A stretch of 31,434 nucleotides of DNA from Duodenibacillus intestinigallinarum (GCA_019117105.1 DXAH01000014.1:1-31434); one strand, 5' to 3'. Shown: positions 6,523 to 15,555, counted from the stretch's first letter. Program-made: numbers and translations. Notes: generated by a model from the sequence alone, not told the origin.

Positions 6523-8862
6523 CTAAGCACTGAGCATGCGGTCGACCTTGCCTGCCGATCGCATCAGGCGCAATCCCCAGGCCACCACGATCAAACATAC
6601 TCCTGTATCGGCAAAGACCGCCATCCACATCGTGGCGTATCCCGCAAGCGCCGCAATCATGAAGCAGAACTTGACACCGAGCGCAAAAACGATGTTTTGA
6701 ATAAGCGTGGAGTGTGTCAACTCCGATAGTTTCTTAAACCAGGCGATCTTGGCGATGTTGTCGTCCATGATGGCGACGTCGGCCGCTTCAATGGCCGTAT
6801 CAGCTCCCTTGATGCCCATGGCAAAACCAATGCGTGCGCGCGACAGCGCCGGTGCGTCGTTGATGCCGTCGCCCACCATGGCTGTCGGCGCCTTAGACTC
6901 CAGTTCTTCAATGACTTCGAGCTTGTGCTCCGGCAGAAGATCCGCCTTGACGTTGTCGATGCCTACTTTTTGAGCGATGGCTTCGGCCGCCCGAGCGTTG
7001 TCACCGGTAAGCAGCCACGGCGTGAGTCCCACCTTTTTCATGAGCGCGATTGCCTGAGCCGAGTTGCTCTTTAAGGTATCTGCAACGGCAAACACCGCAA
7101 CGACACCGAACATATCGCTCAATGCCACGGCCGTTTGCCCCTTGGCGTGAGCCGCATCAAAGGCTGCGGTCACATCGGGCGTCACACTCCCGCGACTGTT
7201 TAGCCAGGTGAGATTGGTGAGGAAAAAGAGCGATCCGTCGATGACTCCTTGCGTGCCGCTGCCCGGTAGCGCCTTAAAGTCTTTTACGGGCAGCGTCGAG
7301 CGGTTTTCTTCGGCGAAATGCTCCGCAATGGCGCGGCTGACCGGATGCGAGCTCATGGCGGCGAGACTTGCGGCAAGCAGCATCGCCCGGTTTTTATCCA
7401 CAGTGCTTGTGAGCGTTATGTTGCTCAAGGAGGGTTTGCCTTTGGTGACGGTGCCCGTTTTGTCGAGGCAGACGTTTTTGAGCGTGCGGCCGGCTTCGAG
7501 GTACACGCCGCCCTTAATCAACACGCCTCGGCGAGCGGCCGCAGAAACGGCCGAGACGATGGTCACGGGGGTGGAGATCACCAGGGCGCAGGGGCAGGAA
7601 ATAACGAGCAGCACCAGAGCACGGTAGATCCAGACTGTCCAGGGTTCACTCGAAAAAATCGGACCGAGAACGGCCGTGAGAATAGCAAGAGCAAACACCG
7701 CCGGGGTGTAGCGTGAGGCGAATTTGTCCACGAAGCGCTGCAGGGGGGCTTTCTTCTGTTCGGCCTCCTCCACGGCGCGGATGATGCGTGCACTCATCGA
7801 ATCGGCGGCCGCGGCCGTGGCGCGCACGGTAAGTCCGCTCTCAAGCGCCAGGGCACCCGCAAAGACACGAGAACCGACCGTTTTTGCGGCAGGCATTGAT
7901 TCTCCCGTGATCATGGATTCGTCCATCGATCCCGTACCGTCCTCCACCATGCCGTCCAAAGCGGCTCGCTCGCCCGGCTCAATGCGATAGAGCGAGCCTG
8001 CAGGAACCGCTTCGGCTTTCATGCGTTGCCAACTTTCTCCCACCTTGACGGTGACTTCAGCCGGTGCCACGTCCATGAGCTTACGGATGGCGTTTCGTGC
8101 ACGCGTCATGCTCATATCCTCGATAGCTTCTCCGATTTCATAGAGCACCATCACCATGGCAGCTTCGGGCCAGGCACCCAGACAAACGGCGCCTATCACG
8201 GCCACGCTCATCAGCGTGTCCATGTTGAAGATCAGGCGAAGGAGAAAACCGAACCCCTTGAGAATCGTCTGAAAGCCTGCAAGCACGATGGCAACGGCGG
8301 CACAGGCCATGATCGCCCACTCAGGAAGCGCGTGCGTAAGTTCGATCGCTTCCGCAACGGCCGCAAAGACGAGCGCGATACCCAAGCGCAGCCAGGGAAT
8401 GGATTCGCCCTTGGTTTGGGCTGCATCCGTTTTGCCGGAGGCGACGACCACCGCGTCAAAACCCGCTTTCTGCAGTTTTTCGAGAATGGCAAAGCAGTGC
8501 TCGGCGTCCGTATGAAATTTCACGACGCGATTGATCTTGTCGACGGCGCAGTCAAGTCCGACAAGTTCAAGAACCTGCGTGACATCGGCGTCCGTTTGCA
8601 TGCGCTCGATGCGAATTGCCATTTCCGAGAGGATCGTTTCGCGGATTTCGTTTGCCTGCATACCCACAGAGTCGACGATGGTGATGAGCATTGCAGCGGT
8701 GACGTTCTCATTGGCCGGCGTAAAGAGGGCGGTACGAGCGAGCGTGTCGAATCGAATGTCCTTGACAAGGTCACTGCCTTTGAAGGCTTTTTCGATCAGA
8801 GCGGTTTCGGCACCGCAACACATCTCAGGAATGTAGAGCTTGATACAGGAAGAGGTCGTCAT
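6523..8862 (-). CDS. Zn/Cd/Pb-exporting P1B-type ATPase (CadA/ZntA family)
   Basis: Inner-membrane pump that exports Zn2+, Cd2+ or Pb2+ using ATP. The 779-residue product has two N-terminal heavy-metal-associated segments with unusual metal loops, PEMCCGAE (about 12-19) and VGLDCAVDKI (about 101-110), instead of the standard C-x2-C. Then come the actuator motif TGES (319-322), the transmembrane CPC (423-425), the phosphorylation site DKTGT (Asp467), the SHP loop (505-507) and the hinge GDGIND (664-669). Asp752 in the last helix fits the metal-coordinating aspartate of ZntA, which supports a Zn/Cd/Pb rather than Cu specificity. The gene is divergent from a MerR-type regulator, with a shared operator. 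There is almost no Shine-Dalgarno before the ATG at 8862. Confidence 0.94.
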   Translation of the reverse strand: MTTSSCIKLYIPEMCCGAETALIEKAFKGSDLVKDIRFDTLARTALFTPANENVTAAMLITIVDSVGMQANEIRETILSEMAIRIERMQTDADVTQVLELVGLDCAVDKINRVVKFHTDAEHCFAILEKLQKAGFDAVVVASGKTDAAQTKGESIPWLRLGIALVFAAVAEAIELTHALPEWAIMACAAVAIVLAGFQTILKGFGFLLRLIFNMDTLMSVAVIGAVCLGAWPEAAMVMVLYEIGEAIEDMSMTRARNAIRKLMDVAPAEVTVKVGESWQRMKAEAVPAGSLYRIEPGERAALDGMVEDGTGSMDESMITGESMPAAKTVGSRVFAGALALESGLTVRATAAAADSMSARIIRAVEEAEQKKAPLQRFVDKFASRYTPAVFALAILTAVLGPIFSSEPWTVWIYRALVLLVISCPCALVISTPVTIVSAVSAAARRGVLIKGGVYLEAGRTLKNVCLDKTGTVTKGKPSLSNITLTSTVDKNRAMLLAASLAAMSSHPVSRAIAEHFAEENRSTLPVKDFKALPGSGTQGVIDGSLFFLTNLTWLNSRGSVTPDVTAAFDAAHAKGQTAVALSDMFGVVAVFAVADTLKSNSAQAIALMKKVGLTPWLLTGDNARAAEAIAQKVGIDNVKADLLPEHKLEVIEELESKAPTAMVGDGINDAPALSRARIGFAMGIKGADTAIEAADVAIMDDNIAKIAWFKKLSELTHSTLIQNIVFALGVKFCFMIAALAGYATMWMAVFADTGVCLIVVAWGLRLMRSAGKVDRMLSA

Positions 8863-8895
8863 GGGGCGAACAAAAAAGTTTCTTTAACGAGTAAC

Positions 8896-8926
8896 ATTAA
8901 AAACCCTGTAGTCGCTACAGTGTCAA
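8896..8926 (-). promoter_or_regulatory. MerR-type operator/promoter for the metal ATPase
   Basis: On the minus strand TTGACA (8926-8921) is followed after exactly 19 bases by TTTAAT (8901-8896). The long spacer holds the perfect dyad CTGTAG-TCG-CTACAG (8906-8920). A consensus -35, a 19-bp spacer and a central dyad are the signature of promoters activated by MerR-family proteins, which untwist the spacer when metal binds. The regulator gene is encoded divergently next to it. Confidence 0.85.
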
Positions 8927-8953
8927 GAATTTTTTTGCAGGCAGGAATAACGC

Positions 8954-9418
8954 ATGAGAATCGGCGAACTCGCACAACGCTCCGGCGTGGCTGTGGAGAC
9001 CATCCGCTTTTATGAGGCACAGGGGCTGCTTCCGGCTCCGTTGCGGCTAGAGAACAACTATCGCAATTACACGCGAAGGCACCTTGCAAGACTTCACTTC
9101 ATCCGTCACTGCCGGTTGCTTGACATGAGTCTTGAGGAGATAGCCAAGCTGGCCAATTTGGAAAACGCTCAGCCGTGCGAGTTCGGGGTGGTGCACGAGA
9201 CGATCGGCGCGCATATTCGAGACATCGACAACCGCATTCAGGAGCTGACGGAACTCAAGCAAAAGCTGCAGGCGCTTGAGTGCCACTGTACGGGAGATCA
9301 CGAAGGAAAGAGTTGCGGCATTCTGCAGGAGTTGGAGTCCTACACCGATTCCTGCGACTGCTGTCGGGAGTTTGAGCTCGACTGCTGCTGCGGACATCCG
9401 CATCACAAAATCAGGTAA
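8954..9418 (+). CDS. cadR: MerR-family Cd(II)/Pb(II)-responsive regulator (CadR/PbrR type)
   Basis: Metal-sensing transcription factor of 154 residues. The N-terminal winged helix (1-70) has the typical opening MRIGELAQRSGVAVETIRFYE. A long dimerisation helix follows, then a metal-binding region. Cysteines 75, 110 and 121 lie close to the three metal ligands known in CadR/PbrR proteins. The tail is unusually rich in potential ligands: SCDCCREFELDCCCGHPHH. Start ATG 8954 has AGGA at 8943-8946. It should repress and, with metal bound, activate the divergent ATPase promoter at 8896-8926. Whether Cd, Pb or Zn is the main effector cannot be told from sequence, so the symbol is by similarity. Confidence 0.87.
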   Translation: MRIGELAQRSGVAVETIRFYEAQGLLPAPLRLENNYRNYTRRHLARLHFIRHCRLLDMSLEEIAKLANLENAQPCEFGVVHETIGAHIRDIDNRIQELTELKQKLQALECHCTGDHEGKSCGILQELESYTDSCDCCREFELDCCCGHPHHKIR

Positions 9419-9507
9419 CACAAGCGGTAGTTAGACGAGGCGCCAAGGTGCATTTCTTTTGCTAAATTGCGCAAACCACTTTTGTACGGAAAACTCAAGG
9501 TATGCAC

Positions 9508-10062
9508 ATGTTCGGAGGTTTGGTCGGCTGGCTTCTCGCGGCAGCCGTGGTTTTGATTCCCACTTTCTTTGTCGGGCGCTATGCACAGACGCGCCCGCCC
9601 GTTCTCACGTCACCTCGTGCCAAAAGCGGTTTTGGTGGAGTGATGTGGCTTTTCCTGGCCGGGCAGATTGGCTGGCTTCTGACACTCGTGTGGCAGACGG
9701 CCTACATGACGAGCGAGCTCTGGTTCATGCTTGCGCGAAACTCTCAGACTATGCAGGCTGCTTTCGTGGCCGTAGTACCCGGACTTGTCTCCATCATCAT
9801 CGGCGTCTGGGTTATTTGGCAGATTACCGCTAAGCGCTCGCCCAACGCCGTGGCCTTTGCCGTAGTCGGTGTCTGGCTGATGGGGCCCTGTGTGGCCATG
9901 CTGCAAAGCTGGTACTTCGGTTTGGCGCTCACCGAACTCAGTCTGATTCAGCTCTTTGGTTGGAGCATCGGCTGGAGTCTTTACTTTGCGCTCTCGCCGC
10001 GTGTGGCTCTCACTTACGGCACACCTCGCGGCAAACGAATCGCCGAGGGCTTGGAGATGTAA
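9508..10062 (+). CDS. Small multi-pass membrane protein, unknown function
   Basis: A hydrophobic protein of 184 residues with about five predicted membrane helices (near 5-22, 45-63, 85-103, 112-130 and 140-157). The GGVMWLFLAGQIGWLL segment is loosely like the DUF2569 group, but I would not assign it on that alone. ATG 9508 is preferred over ATG 9502 because AAGG at 9497-9500 gives sensible spacing only for the second. It follows the MerR gene by 89 bases and ends before a strong terminator shared with the convergent aldo/keto reductase gene. No catalytic motif is visible. Confidence 0.65.
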   Translation: MFGGLVGWLLAAAVVLIPTFFVGRYAQTRPPVLTSPRAKSGFGGVMWLFLAGQIGWLLTLVWQTAYMTSELWFMLARNSQTMQAAFVAVVPGLVSIIIGVWVIWQITAKRSPNAVAFAVVGVWLMGPCVAMLQSWYFGLALTELSLIQLFGWSIGWSLYFALSPRVALTYGTPRGKRIAEGLEM

Positions 10063-10084
10063 AGGTTTCTCAAATCATCGATGA

Positions 10085-10120
10085 AAAAGGACGCTTCCAT
10101 CGAGGAAAGCGTCCTTTTTT
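10085..10120. terminator. Bidirectional intrinsic terminator
   Basis: AAAGGACGCTT pairs with AAGCGTCCTTT over a short loop, with A-rich sequence on the left and T6 on the right. It can stop transcription from both the membrane protein gene and the convergent aldo/keto reductase gene. Confidence 0.85.
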
Positions 10121-10138
10121 CGTCGGCGAAAGTGCGTT

Positions 10139-10990
10139 TTAGAACGTCACGTGATCCGGATCCAGACCTGAGAATCCCGTCTGCGGCATATTGTCGAGAC
10201 GATCCATTTCTTCAGCCGTCAGGCTGAAGCTGAAAAGATCCGCATTCATGCGGCGCCGTTCGGGCGACAAGGACTTCACGACAGCTGCCGCGCCGTGCTG
10301 CAGACACCAGCGCAGGCACACCTGACCGGTCGAGACGCCATGGTTTTGGGCGATCTCAAGGATTACCGGGTTGCGCACAAGGGCACCGCGCGCCAGAGGT
10401 GACCAGGCAACGACCTGAATGTTGCGGCTAGCACAGAAGTCGAACGTGCTTGCCTGACGGTAGCCGGGGTGAAATTCGATCTGGTTGACCATCGGTGCAA
10501 TGCGGGCTCGCGCGAGCAGCGGCACGAGATGATGCGACAGGAAGTTGCTTACGCCGATGGCGCGCACGACACCCTGCTCGTAGAGGTCTTCGAGGGCGCG
10601 CCAGGTGCCGGAATTGATGCTTTGCCAGGTCATCGGTTCGCCCTTGGCGGCTGGCCAGTGAATGAGGAACATGTCCAGATAGGAGAGATCCATCTTTTGA
10701 AGGGCGTTGTCAAAGGCGCGCATGGCGGCGTCGTACCCGCGGTCGGCGTTCCAGAGCTTGGTTGTGACGAAGATCTTTTCACGCGGAACGCCGCAGGTGC
10801 GAATGGCTTCGCCCACGCCAGCCTCGTTGCCGTAGATAAAAGCGGTATCGATGTGACGATAGCCGATATTGATGGCGTCGTGGATATGCTCAATCAGTTT
10901 TTCGTCGTCGGGAACCTGCCAGGTTCCGAGGCCGATGCACGGAATTTTGACGTTGTTTGCAAGACGAAAGCCGCTGGCAATGGTGGGCAA
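10139..10990 (-). CDS. Aldo/keto reductase
   Basis: NADPH-dependent cytosolic oxidoreductase of the aldo/keto reductase superfamily, nearest in feel to bacterial 2,5-diketo-gluconate/methylglyoxal reductases. The 283-residue product shows the complete catalytic tetrad: Asp48 and Tyr53 (RHIDTAFIYGNE), Lys78 (VTTKLW) and His111 (LIHWP). The barrel motifs GVSNF and QIEFHP are present, as is the cofactor loop near the end (VVKSLSPERRRMNADLF). The start is TTG at 10990, preceded by GGGAG at a good distance. A weak promoter may lie at 11086-11115. The physiological substrate cannot be read from the sequence. Confidence 0.9.
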   Translation of the reverse strand: MPTIASGFRLANNVKIPCIGLGTWQVPDDEKLIEHIHDAINIGYRHIDTAFIYGNEAGVGEAIRTCGVPREKIFVTTKLWNADRGYDAAMRAFDNALQKMDLSYLDMFLIHWPAAKGEPMTWQSINSGTWRALEDLYEQGVVRAIGVSNFLSHHLVPLLARARIAPMVNQIEFHPGYRQASTFDFCASRNIQVVAWSPLARGALVRNPVILEIAQNHGVSTGQVCLRWCLQHGAAAVVKSLSPERRRMNADLFSFSLTAEEMDRLDNMPQTGFSGLDPDHVTF

Positions 10991-11085
10991 AATAAGTCTC
11001 CCAAAGTGTTCTTAAATGGGCCTGTCTCAATCGAAGCGGGCAAGGGAAAAGCTTCAAAGGCGGCCGATGTTTTTTTGTTTGTCGC

Positions 11086-11115
11086 ATTGTATCAGGGCGC
11101 CTTTGTAAATTTGAA
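11086..11115 (-). promoter_or_regulatory. Possible promoter for the aldo/keto reductase gene
   Basis: On the minus strand TTCAAA (11115-11110) and TACAAT (11091-11086) are separated by 18 bases. They lie about 96 bases before the TTG start. The rest of the 10991-11297 gap shows only a further isolated TACAAT at 11257-11262, upstream of the plus-strand gene at 11298. Confidence 0.35.
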
Positions 11116-11297
11116 AACAAAAAAGAAGTGGATTCAGAGACTTAGCAAAAACGAGAAGGTCGTTGTTCGTATTGTTCCGGCGCAACGCCCGTTAATACGC
11201 ACAAAATCCAATGTTTCTCGGGCGTTTGCAGTAGGCGGCATGGGTACCGAACGGACTACAATCCAAGCGAGAAAGCTTTTCTTTCGGATCGCCAAAG

Positions 11298-12656
11298 ATG
11301 CAGCAAGAACTATCAGGTGTTTTCCTTCTTTTAATGGTCGTCGCGCTCGTGGTGCTGGGATTTGTCCTGCGCCGACTGAGTAAGGAGGGCGGCGGCAAAC
11401 CTACTGCCAAGACAAAGCATATTCAGAGCGGTCGTCCCGTGCCCAACGAAAATCCGGCGCGCGGTGCGGTGAAAAAGCCGCAGGAGGTGCAGGAATTCGA
11501 CGCCGTCAACGTTCGTCGCCCGACGATGCTCGCGCTTACGACCGTGCGCGAAGACGCTGTTTCTCCCGAAGTGTTCATCCAGCGCGCCTTCAAGATTGAC
11601 CGCGAACACTGGATGGAAATCGAGTCGACCGATGAGACGCGCCGCAACCTCGAAGCGCTCTTTAGCCACGTCTGCCAGCTCGCCTGGGTGCCGGGCAGTG
11701 CCTTTGAGCGTCATATTTACTCAGTGAGCTTTGCGCCGGCGCTTGAAGCCGCACTTAAGGAAGGCATTTTCCGCAACGATAAGTCGGCCGGCGTCGTCAC
11801 TCATGTGACTGCCATTGACGAGACGGGAGAAGTGCTCGGTAACCCCATGAAGATGTCTTTGGCAGGTTCCAAACTCGGTCTTGTGGCCGCCCTGTGGGCC
11901 GCTTTCAATCCCAAGGGCATGCCGCACGAACTGCGCGCTGAACTCGAAAAGGAAAACGCGGAAGTGGCAAAGCGCCTGGCCGATTTGCCGCAGCATGTCG
12001 CCTATGAAACGGTCGCAAGCTGGACGATGCGCTACGCAAGCCTTTCAGCCGTTGTCGCGGCCGTCAAAAGCGGAGTTGAAGCCGACCGGGTGTCCGAGTA
12101 TCTTGCCGAAATCGATGAGATTTCCAAGGATATGCACGAGCAGGCCGACCGCATCGACGAAGCGATTGAAAAGAGAGCAGGCTCAGTCTTCAATCTCGAA
12201 GACGCCGACGATGCTCTGGTTCACGCCATCGCCTATATGTACGTGCGCGATCTGACTGTTCGCTTCATGCGCATTTGTTCGCTGTTGCGCGTGTCGATCG
12301 GCGATTCGTTTGAAGAGGAAGTACGCTGCGCCAATGCGGTCGCAGGCGACGTCAACCAGTTTACGGACGTGCGCTCGCTCATTGCTGCCGCTCAGAAGGT
12401 AGCGCACGACAAGCTCGATCCTTCGCACATGAGAACGGCCGGTGAACATGAAATTTCGCGTGCTGCTGCTATTGCCAAGCACGCTCAGGAACTCACGGAA
12501 ATTCACGACGGGTTCCTTGCCGATCTGCAAAAGCAAGCGCGTAAAGTGCAGGACGATATCGACCAGGCTCTGCTGCGTCAGGCACGATTGCATCGATACG
12601 CCGTGCGCGTGAGCGACGAGGGGATGGTGGAAAAGTTCTTTGTGCTCAACGCCTGA
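11298..12656 (+). CDS. Membrane-anchored protein of unknown function
   Basis: I do not recognise this 452-residue protein. It starts with a single membrane helix (about 7-24) directly followed by RRLSKEGGGK and a low-complexity basic linker. A large soluble, mostly helical domain follows. This N-in, one-helix anchor resembles the layout of ZipA-type division proteins, but no ZipA C-terminal domain is evident. Stretches near 215-235, 275-300 and 385-425 are rich in charged heptads and may be coiled coils. No enzyme motif, lipobox or signal peptidase site is visible. The ATG at 11298 has only a weak ribosome site. The gene stands alone between an aldo/keto reductase and a convergent ABC transporter operon and ends before a large hairpin. 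Confidence 0.7.
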   Translation: MQQELSGVFLLLMVVALVVLGFVLRRLSKEGGGKPTAKTKHIQSGRPVPNENPARGAVKKPQEVQEFDAVNVRRPTMLALTTVREDAVSPEVFIQRAFKIDREHWMEIESTDETRRNLEALFSHVCQLAWVPGSAFERHIYSVSFAPALEAALKEGIFRNDKSAGVVTHVTAIDETGEVLGNPMKMSLAGSKLGLVAALWAAFNPKGMPHELRAELEKENAEVAKRLADLPQHVAYETVASWTMRYASLSAVVAAVKSGVEADRVSEYLAEIDEISKDMHEQADRIDEAIEKRAGSVFNLEDADDALVHAIAYMYVRDLTVRFMRICSLLRVSIGDSFEEEVRCANAVAGDVNQFTDVRSLIAAAQKVAHDKLDPSHMRTAGEHEISRAAAIAKHAQELTEIHDGFLADLQKQARKVQDDIDQALLRQARLHRYAVRVSDEGMVEKFFVLNA

Positions 12657-12700
12657 GAACCACAAATGTTCTGAAACGTAGAAACACAGATTGCCGATAA

Positions 12701-12776
12701 AAACACCGCCGGAAAACTGAACTGTCCCCAGAAAGTGTCTCGCTTTCTGGGGACAGTTCAAACCGACGGCGTTTTT
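12701..12776. terminator. Large perfect hairpin between convergent genes
   Basis: An 18-bp perfect inverted repeat (12718-12735 with 12743-12760) closes over a seven-base loop. Its right arm is CTTTCTGGGGACAGTTCA. It is flanked by a second, imperfect pairing of GCCG and CGGC, with A5 at about 12700 and T5 at 12772-12776. The whole can act as a terminator in both directions for the genes ending at 12656 and 12793. The length and perfection of the core exceed what termination needs. Confidence 0.7.
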
Positions 12777-12792
12777 GTTGGCCGTAGCCTCT

Positions 12793-13884
12793 TTAGCGCT
12801 TGATGATTACACCGGCGTCGGGTGTAAACGTTGCCTTGAGTTCGGTGCCGACATCAATAAGCCCAGTGCCGGGCAGGAACGGAACAGACATGCTGTAGGG
12901 CTTGGTCTGGTTCGAGTTCGGAATCTGCACGTGATAGTCGATTCGATCGCCTTCGAACAGTCGGTTGACAATCTGCACGGTAAAGCTCTCGGATCCGGCC
13001 TGCAGGTGCAGGTTTTCCGGACGCACCACGAGGTAGGCGTTTTCGCCCACGGCCGGGGGATTTTGCTTACCCATGCGGGCTCGCAGTTTTTGACCGGATA
13101 CGGAGATGATGCCGTAGCCGTCGGCTTGCACGGCTTCCAGACGGCCCTCGATGAGGTTGGCCTGACCGATAAAGTCGGCAACAAAGGGTGTGGCCGGATC
13201 TTCGTAGAGCTGCATGGGCGTGCCGATTTGTTCTATCTTGCCGCCGTGCATCACCATGATGCGGTCCGACATCGTCAGAGCTTCTTTCTGATCGTGCGTG
13301 ACATACAGGCACGTGATGCCGAGCTTTTGCTGAATGCGGCGAATTTCCGTGCGCATGTGCAAACGAAGCTTGGCGTCGAGGTTCGAGAGCGGTTCGTCCA
13401 TCAGAAGAAGCTTCGGACGCAGCACGAGCACGCGGGCCAAAGCCACGCGCTGCTGTTCGCCGCCCGACAGCTGGCTCGGATAGCGCTGTTCAGCCTTGGT
13501 CAGCCCCACGAGGGCGAGCGCCTCGCGAACCTTGGTTGCCATGGTGTCCTTTGACTCGCCGCGGATTTTGAGACCGTAGGCGACGTTGTCAAAAATCGTC
13601 ATGTGAGGGAAAAGCGCGTAGTTCTGGAACACAAAGCCCAGCCCGCGTTCGTTGGCAGGAACGTTCGTAATGTCGACGCCGTCGATGAGGATCTGGCCCG
13701 AGCTCGGGGTTTCGAAACCTGCGATCATGCGAAGCGTCGTGGTTTTGCCGCAGCCCGACGGGCCGAGGAAGGTCAAAAATTCGCCGGGCTGTACGTCCAG
13801 ATTGACGTTGTTGACCGCCAGGAACTCTTCGTTGTCCTTGATGAAACGGCGGCAGATGTTTTTAAGACTGAGAGAAACGGACAT
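12793..13884 (-). CDS. ABC transporter ATP-binding protein (FbpC/PotA-like)
   Basis: Cytoplasmic ATPase energising the import system encoded by the two genes upstream. The 363-residue product has Walker A GPSGCGKTT (about 41-49), a Q-loop (FQNYALFPHMT), the signature LSGGEQQR, Walker B LLLMDEP and the switch histidine in YVTHDQKEAL. A C-terminal TOBE-type domain (about 245-363) is typical of the ferric-iron, polyamine and phosphonate importers. Its ATG follows directly after the permease stop (TAAATG), so translation is probably coupled. Substrate specificity lies in the binding protein, not here. Confidence 0.93.
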   Translation of the reverse strand: MSVSLSLKNICRRFIKDNEEFLAVNNVNLDVQPGEFLTFLGPSGCGKTTTLRMIAGFETPSSGQILIDGVDITNVPANERGLGFVFQNYALFPHMTIFDNVAYGLKIRGESKDTMATKVREALALVGLTKAEQRYPSQLSGGEQQRVALARVLVLRPKLLLMDEPLSNLDAKLRLHMRTEIRRIQQKLGITCLYVTHDQKEALTMSDRIMVMHGGKIEQIGTPMQLYEDPATPFVADFIGQANLIEGRLEAVQADGYGIISVSGQKLRARMGKQNPPAVGENAYLVVRPENLHLQAGSESFTVQIVNRLFEGDRIDYHVQIPNSNQTKPYSMSVPFLPGTGLIDVGTELKATFTPDAGVIIKR

Positions 13885-15555
13885 TTAGCGTGCTCCAATG
13901 GTGTCGCCGTTGCGGCACAGTACGCGGGCCAGCAACGACATGGCGCCGGAGGCCAGGAAGACGAGAAGAATCAGCACAACCGAGAAGGCGCAGGCCTGCG
14001 CAAACTGCAGTTCGGTCATGCATTCCAGAATGCGGGTCGTGATCAGAGTCCAGTGAACCGACACGAGGAAGATCGTGGCGCTGATGGCCGTCATCGAGTG
14101 GATGAAGAGATACTTCATGCCCGAGAGGATGGCCGGTAGGACGAGCGGAATCGTGATCGACGTGAAGGTTTTCACGGACGAGGCGCCCAGGCTCCGGCTA
14201 GCTTCTTCGATCGAGGGATCAATCTGGGAGAGCGCGGCGATGACGTTGCGGATGCCAGCCGAAGAATAACGGAAGACGTATGCCGCAATCAGGATGTAGA
14301 TCGTGCCGGTTAGAACGATCGGCTTGTCGTTGAAGGCGATGATGTAGGCGATACCGACCACGGTGCCCGGCAGCGTGTAGTTCAGAAGCGAGGCCGTTTC
14401 CAGAGTTTTGTGACCGCGCACCTTCAGGCGAGTCGTCACGTAGCCCACGAGAACAGCAAGCAAACCACCCAAAGGCGTACCGATGCAGGCGATCAGCAGC
14501 GTGTCCTTGATGGCTTTCATGCCGTGGGTCATGACGTATTCGTAGTTGGCGAAGGTAATCGAGTTGTCGACGCCCCACACCTTGACGACACTGCCCAGAA
14601 CGATGACCGAGTAGATAGCGATGATCAGGGCGATTACGGCTGCGATGACCACGGCCATGACGGTCGTCACGAGCGGCCCCGGGCCGTGAATCGAGCTGCG
14701 TCCGCCGGCTTTACCGCTCACCGTCACGAAGTTCTTGCGGCTTACCCAGTAGTGCTGCAGCAGGTATACGGCGAGAGCCGGAATGAGCAGCATGAAAGAA
14801 AGCGCTGCGCCGCCCTTAAAGTCGTACATGCCGGTAATCTGCAGATAAGCCTGTGTCGGGAGCACCGGGAAGGAGTGTCCGCCCAAGACCTGAGGTGTTG
14901 CGAAGTCGGCGAGCGAACAGGAGAAAACGAGAAGAAACGCGTTGGCGATGCCGGGAACGGCAAGCGGCATCGTGACCGTACGAAAGACCGTAAGACTCGA
15001 AGCGCCCAGAGAATAGGCAGCGTCTTCCAGGTTCGGATCGATGCGCGAGAGAATGGTCGAGAGCGTCATAAACGCCACCGGGAAAAAGGTAAGCGTTTCG
15101 GAAATGAAGGTGCCCCAGAAGCCGTAGAAGTTGAAGTCCTCGATGCCCAAAAGCGTGAGGATCATGCCGTTGGGACCCAAGAGAAGCGTGAGCGCGATAC
15201 TGCTTGTAAAGGGAGGAGAAATCAGAGGCAGGATCGTGATTGCACTGATGATGAATTTCACCCAAGCGGGCATGCGCAGACGCGTGACGGCAAAGGCGAA
15301 GATAAAGCCCAGAACGGTACCGGCCAGGCCTACGGAAAAGCCAAGCAGGATACTGTTGACAGCCGCCTGCTGGTCGTACCAGCTTGAGACGAAGGGCTTG
15401 AGATTTTCAAAGGTAAAACCGCTCTCGCCCCAGAAGGTCATGGCAAGAAGCCGGCAGAGCGGATAAAGCACGAAGACGCCGATCAAAAGCCACAGCATCG
15501 CCACGGTGAGACGTGTCGTGGCGTCTCGTCCCGTTGCACCGGAAGAGGTCGTCAT
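13885..15555 (-). CDS. Fused two-domain ABC permease (FbpB/AfuB-like)
   Basis: Inner-membrane channel made of two homologous permease halves in one 556-residue chain, about twelve helices in all. Each half carries an EAA loop that contacts the ATPase: DAAYSLGASSLTVFRTVTMP in the first half and EEASRSLGASSVKTF followed by IPLVLPAI in the second. Such fused permeases are found in ferric-iron (Fbp/Sfu), sugar-phosphate (Afu) and some phosphonate importers. It sits between the binding-protein and ATPase genes. The ATG at 15555 has little Shine-Dalgarno, while its last codon abuts the ATPase start. Confidence 0.93.
   Translation of the reverse strand: MTTSSGATGRDATTRLTVAMLWLLIGVFVLYPLCRLLAMTFWGESGFTFENLKPFVSSWYDQQAAVNSILLGFSVGLAGTVLGFIFAFAVTRLRMPAWVKFIISAITILPLISPPFTSSIALTLLLGPNGMILTLLGIEDFNFYGFWGTFISETLTFFPVAFMTLSTILSRIDPNLEDAAYSLGASSLTVFRTVTMPLAVPGIANAFLLVFSCSLADFATPQVLGGHSFPVLPTQAYLQITGMYDFKGGAALSFMLLIPALAVYLLQHYWVSRKNFVTVSGKAGGRSSIHGPGPLVTTVMAVVIAAVIALIIAIYSVIVLGSVVKVWGVDNSITFANYEYVMTHGMKAIKDTLLIACIGTPLGGLLAVLVGYVTTRLKVRGHKTLETASLLNYTLPGTVVGIAYIIAFNDKPIVLTGTIYILIAAYVFRYSSAGIRNVIAALSQIDPSIEEASRSLGASSVKTFTSITIPLVLPAILSGMKYLFIHSMTAISATIFLVSVHWTLITTRILECMTELQFAQACAFSVVLILLVFLASGAMSLLARVLCRNGDTIGAR

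Noticed and set aside
12719..12759. Complete insertion sequence at the large inverted repeat
   Set aside because: The arms are only seven bases apart, with no transposase or target duplication. At most it is a short palindromic element.
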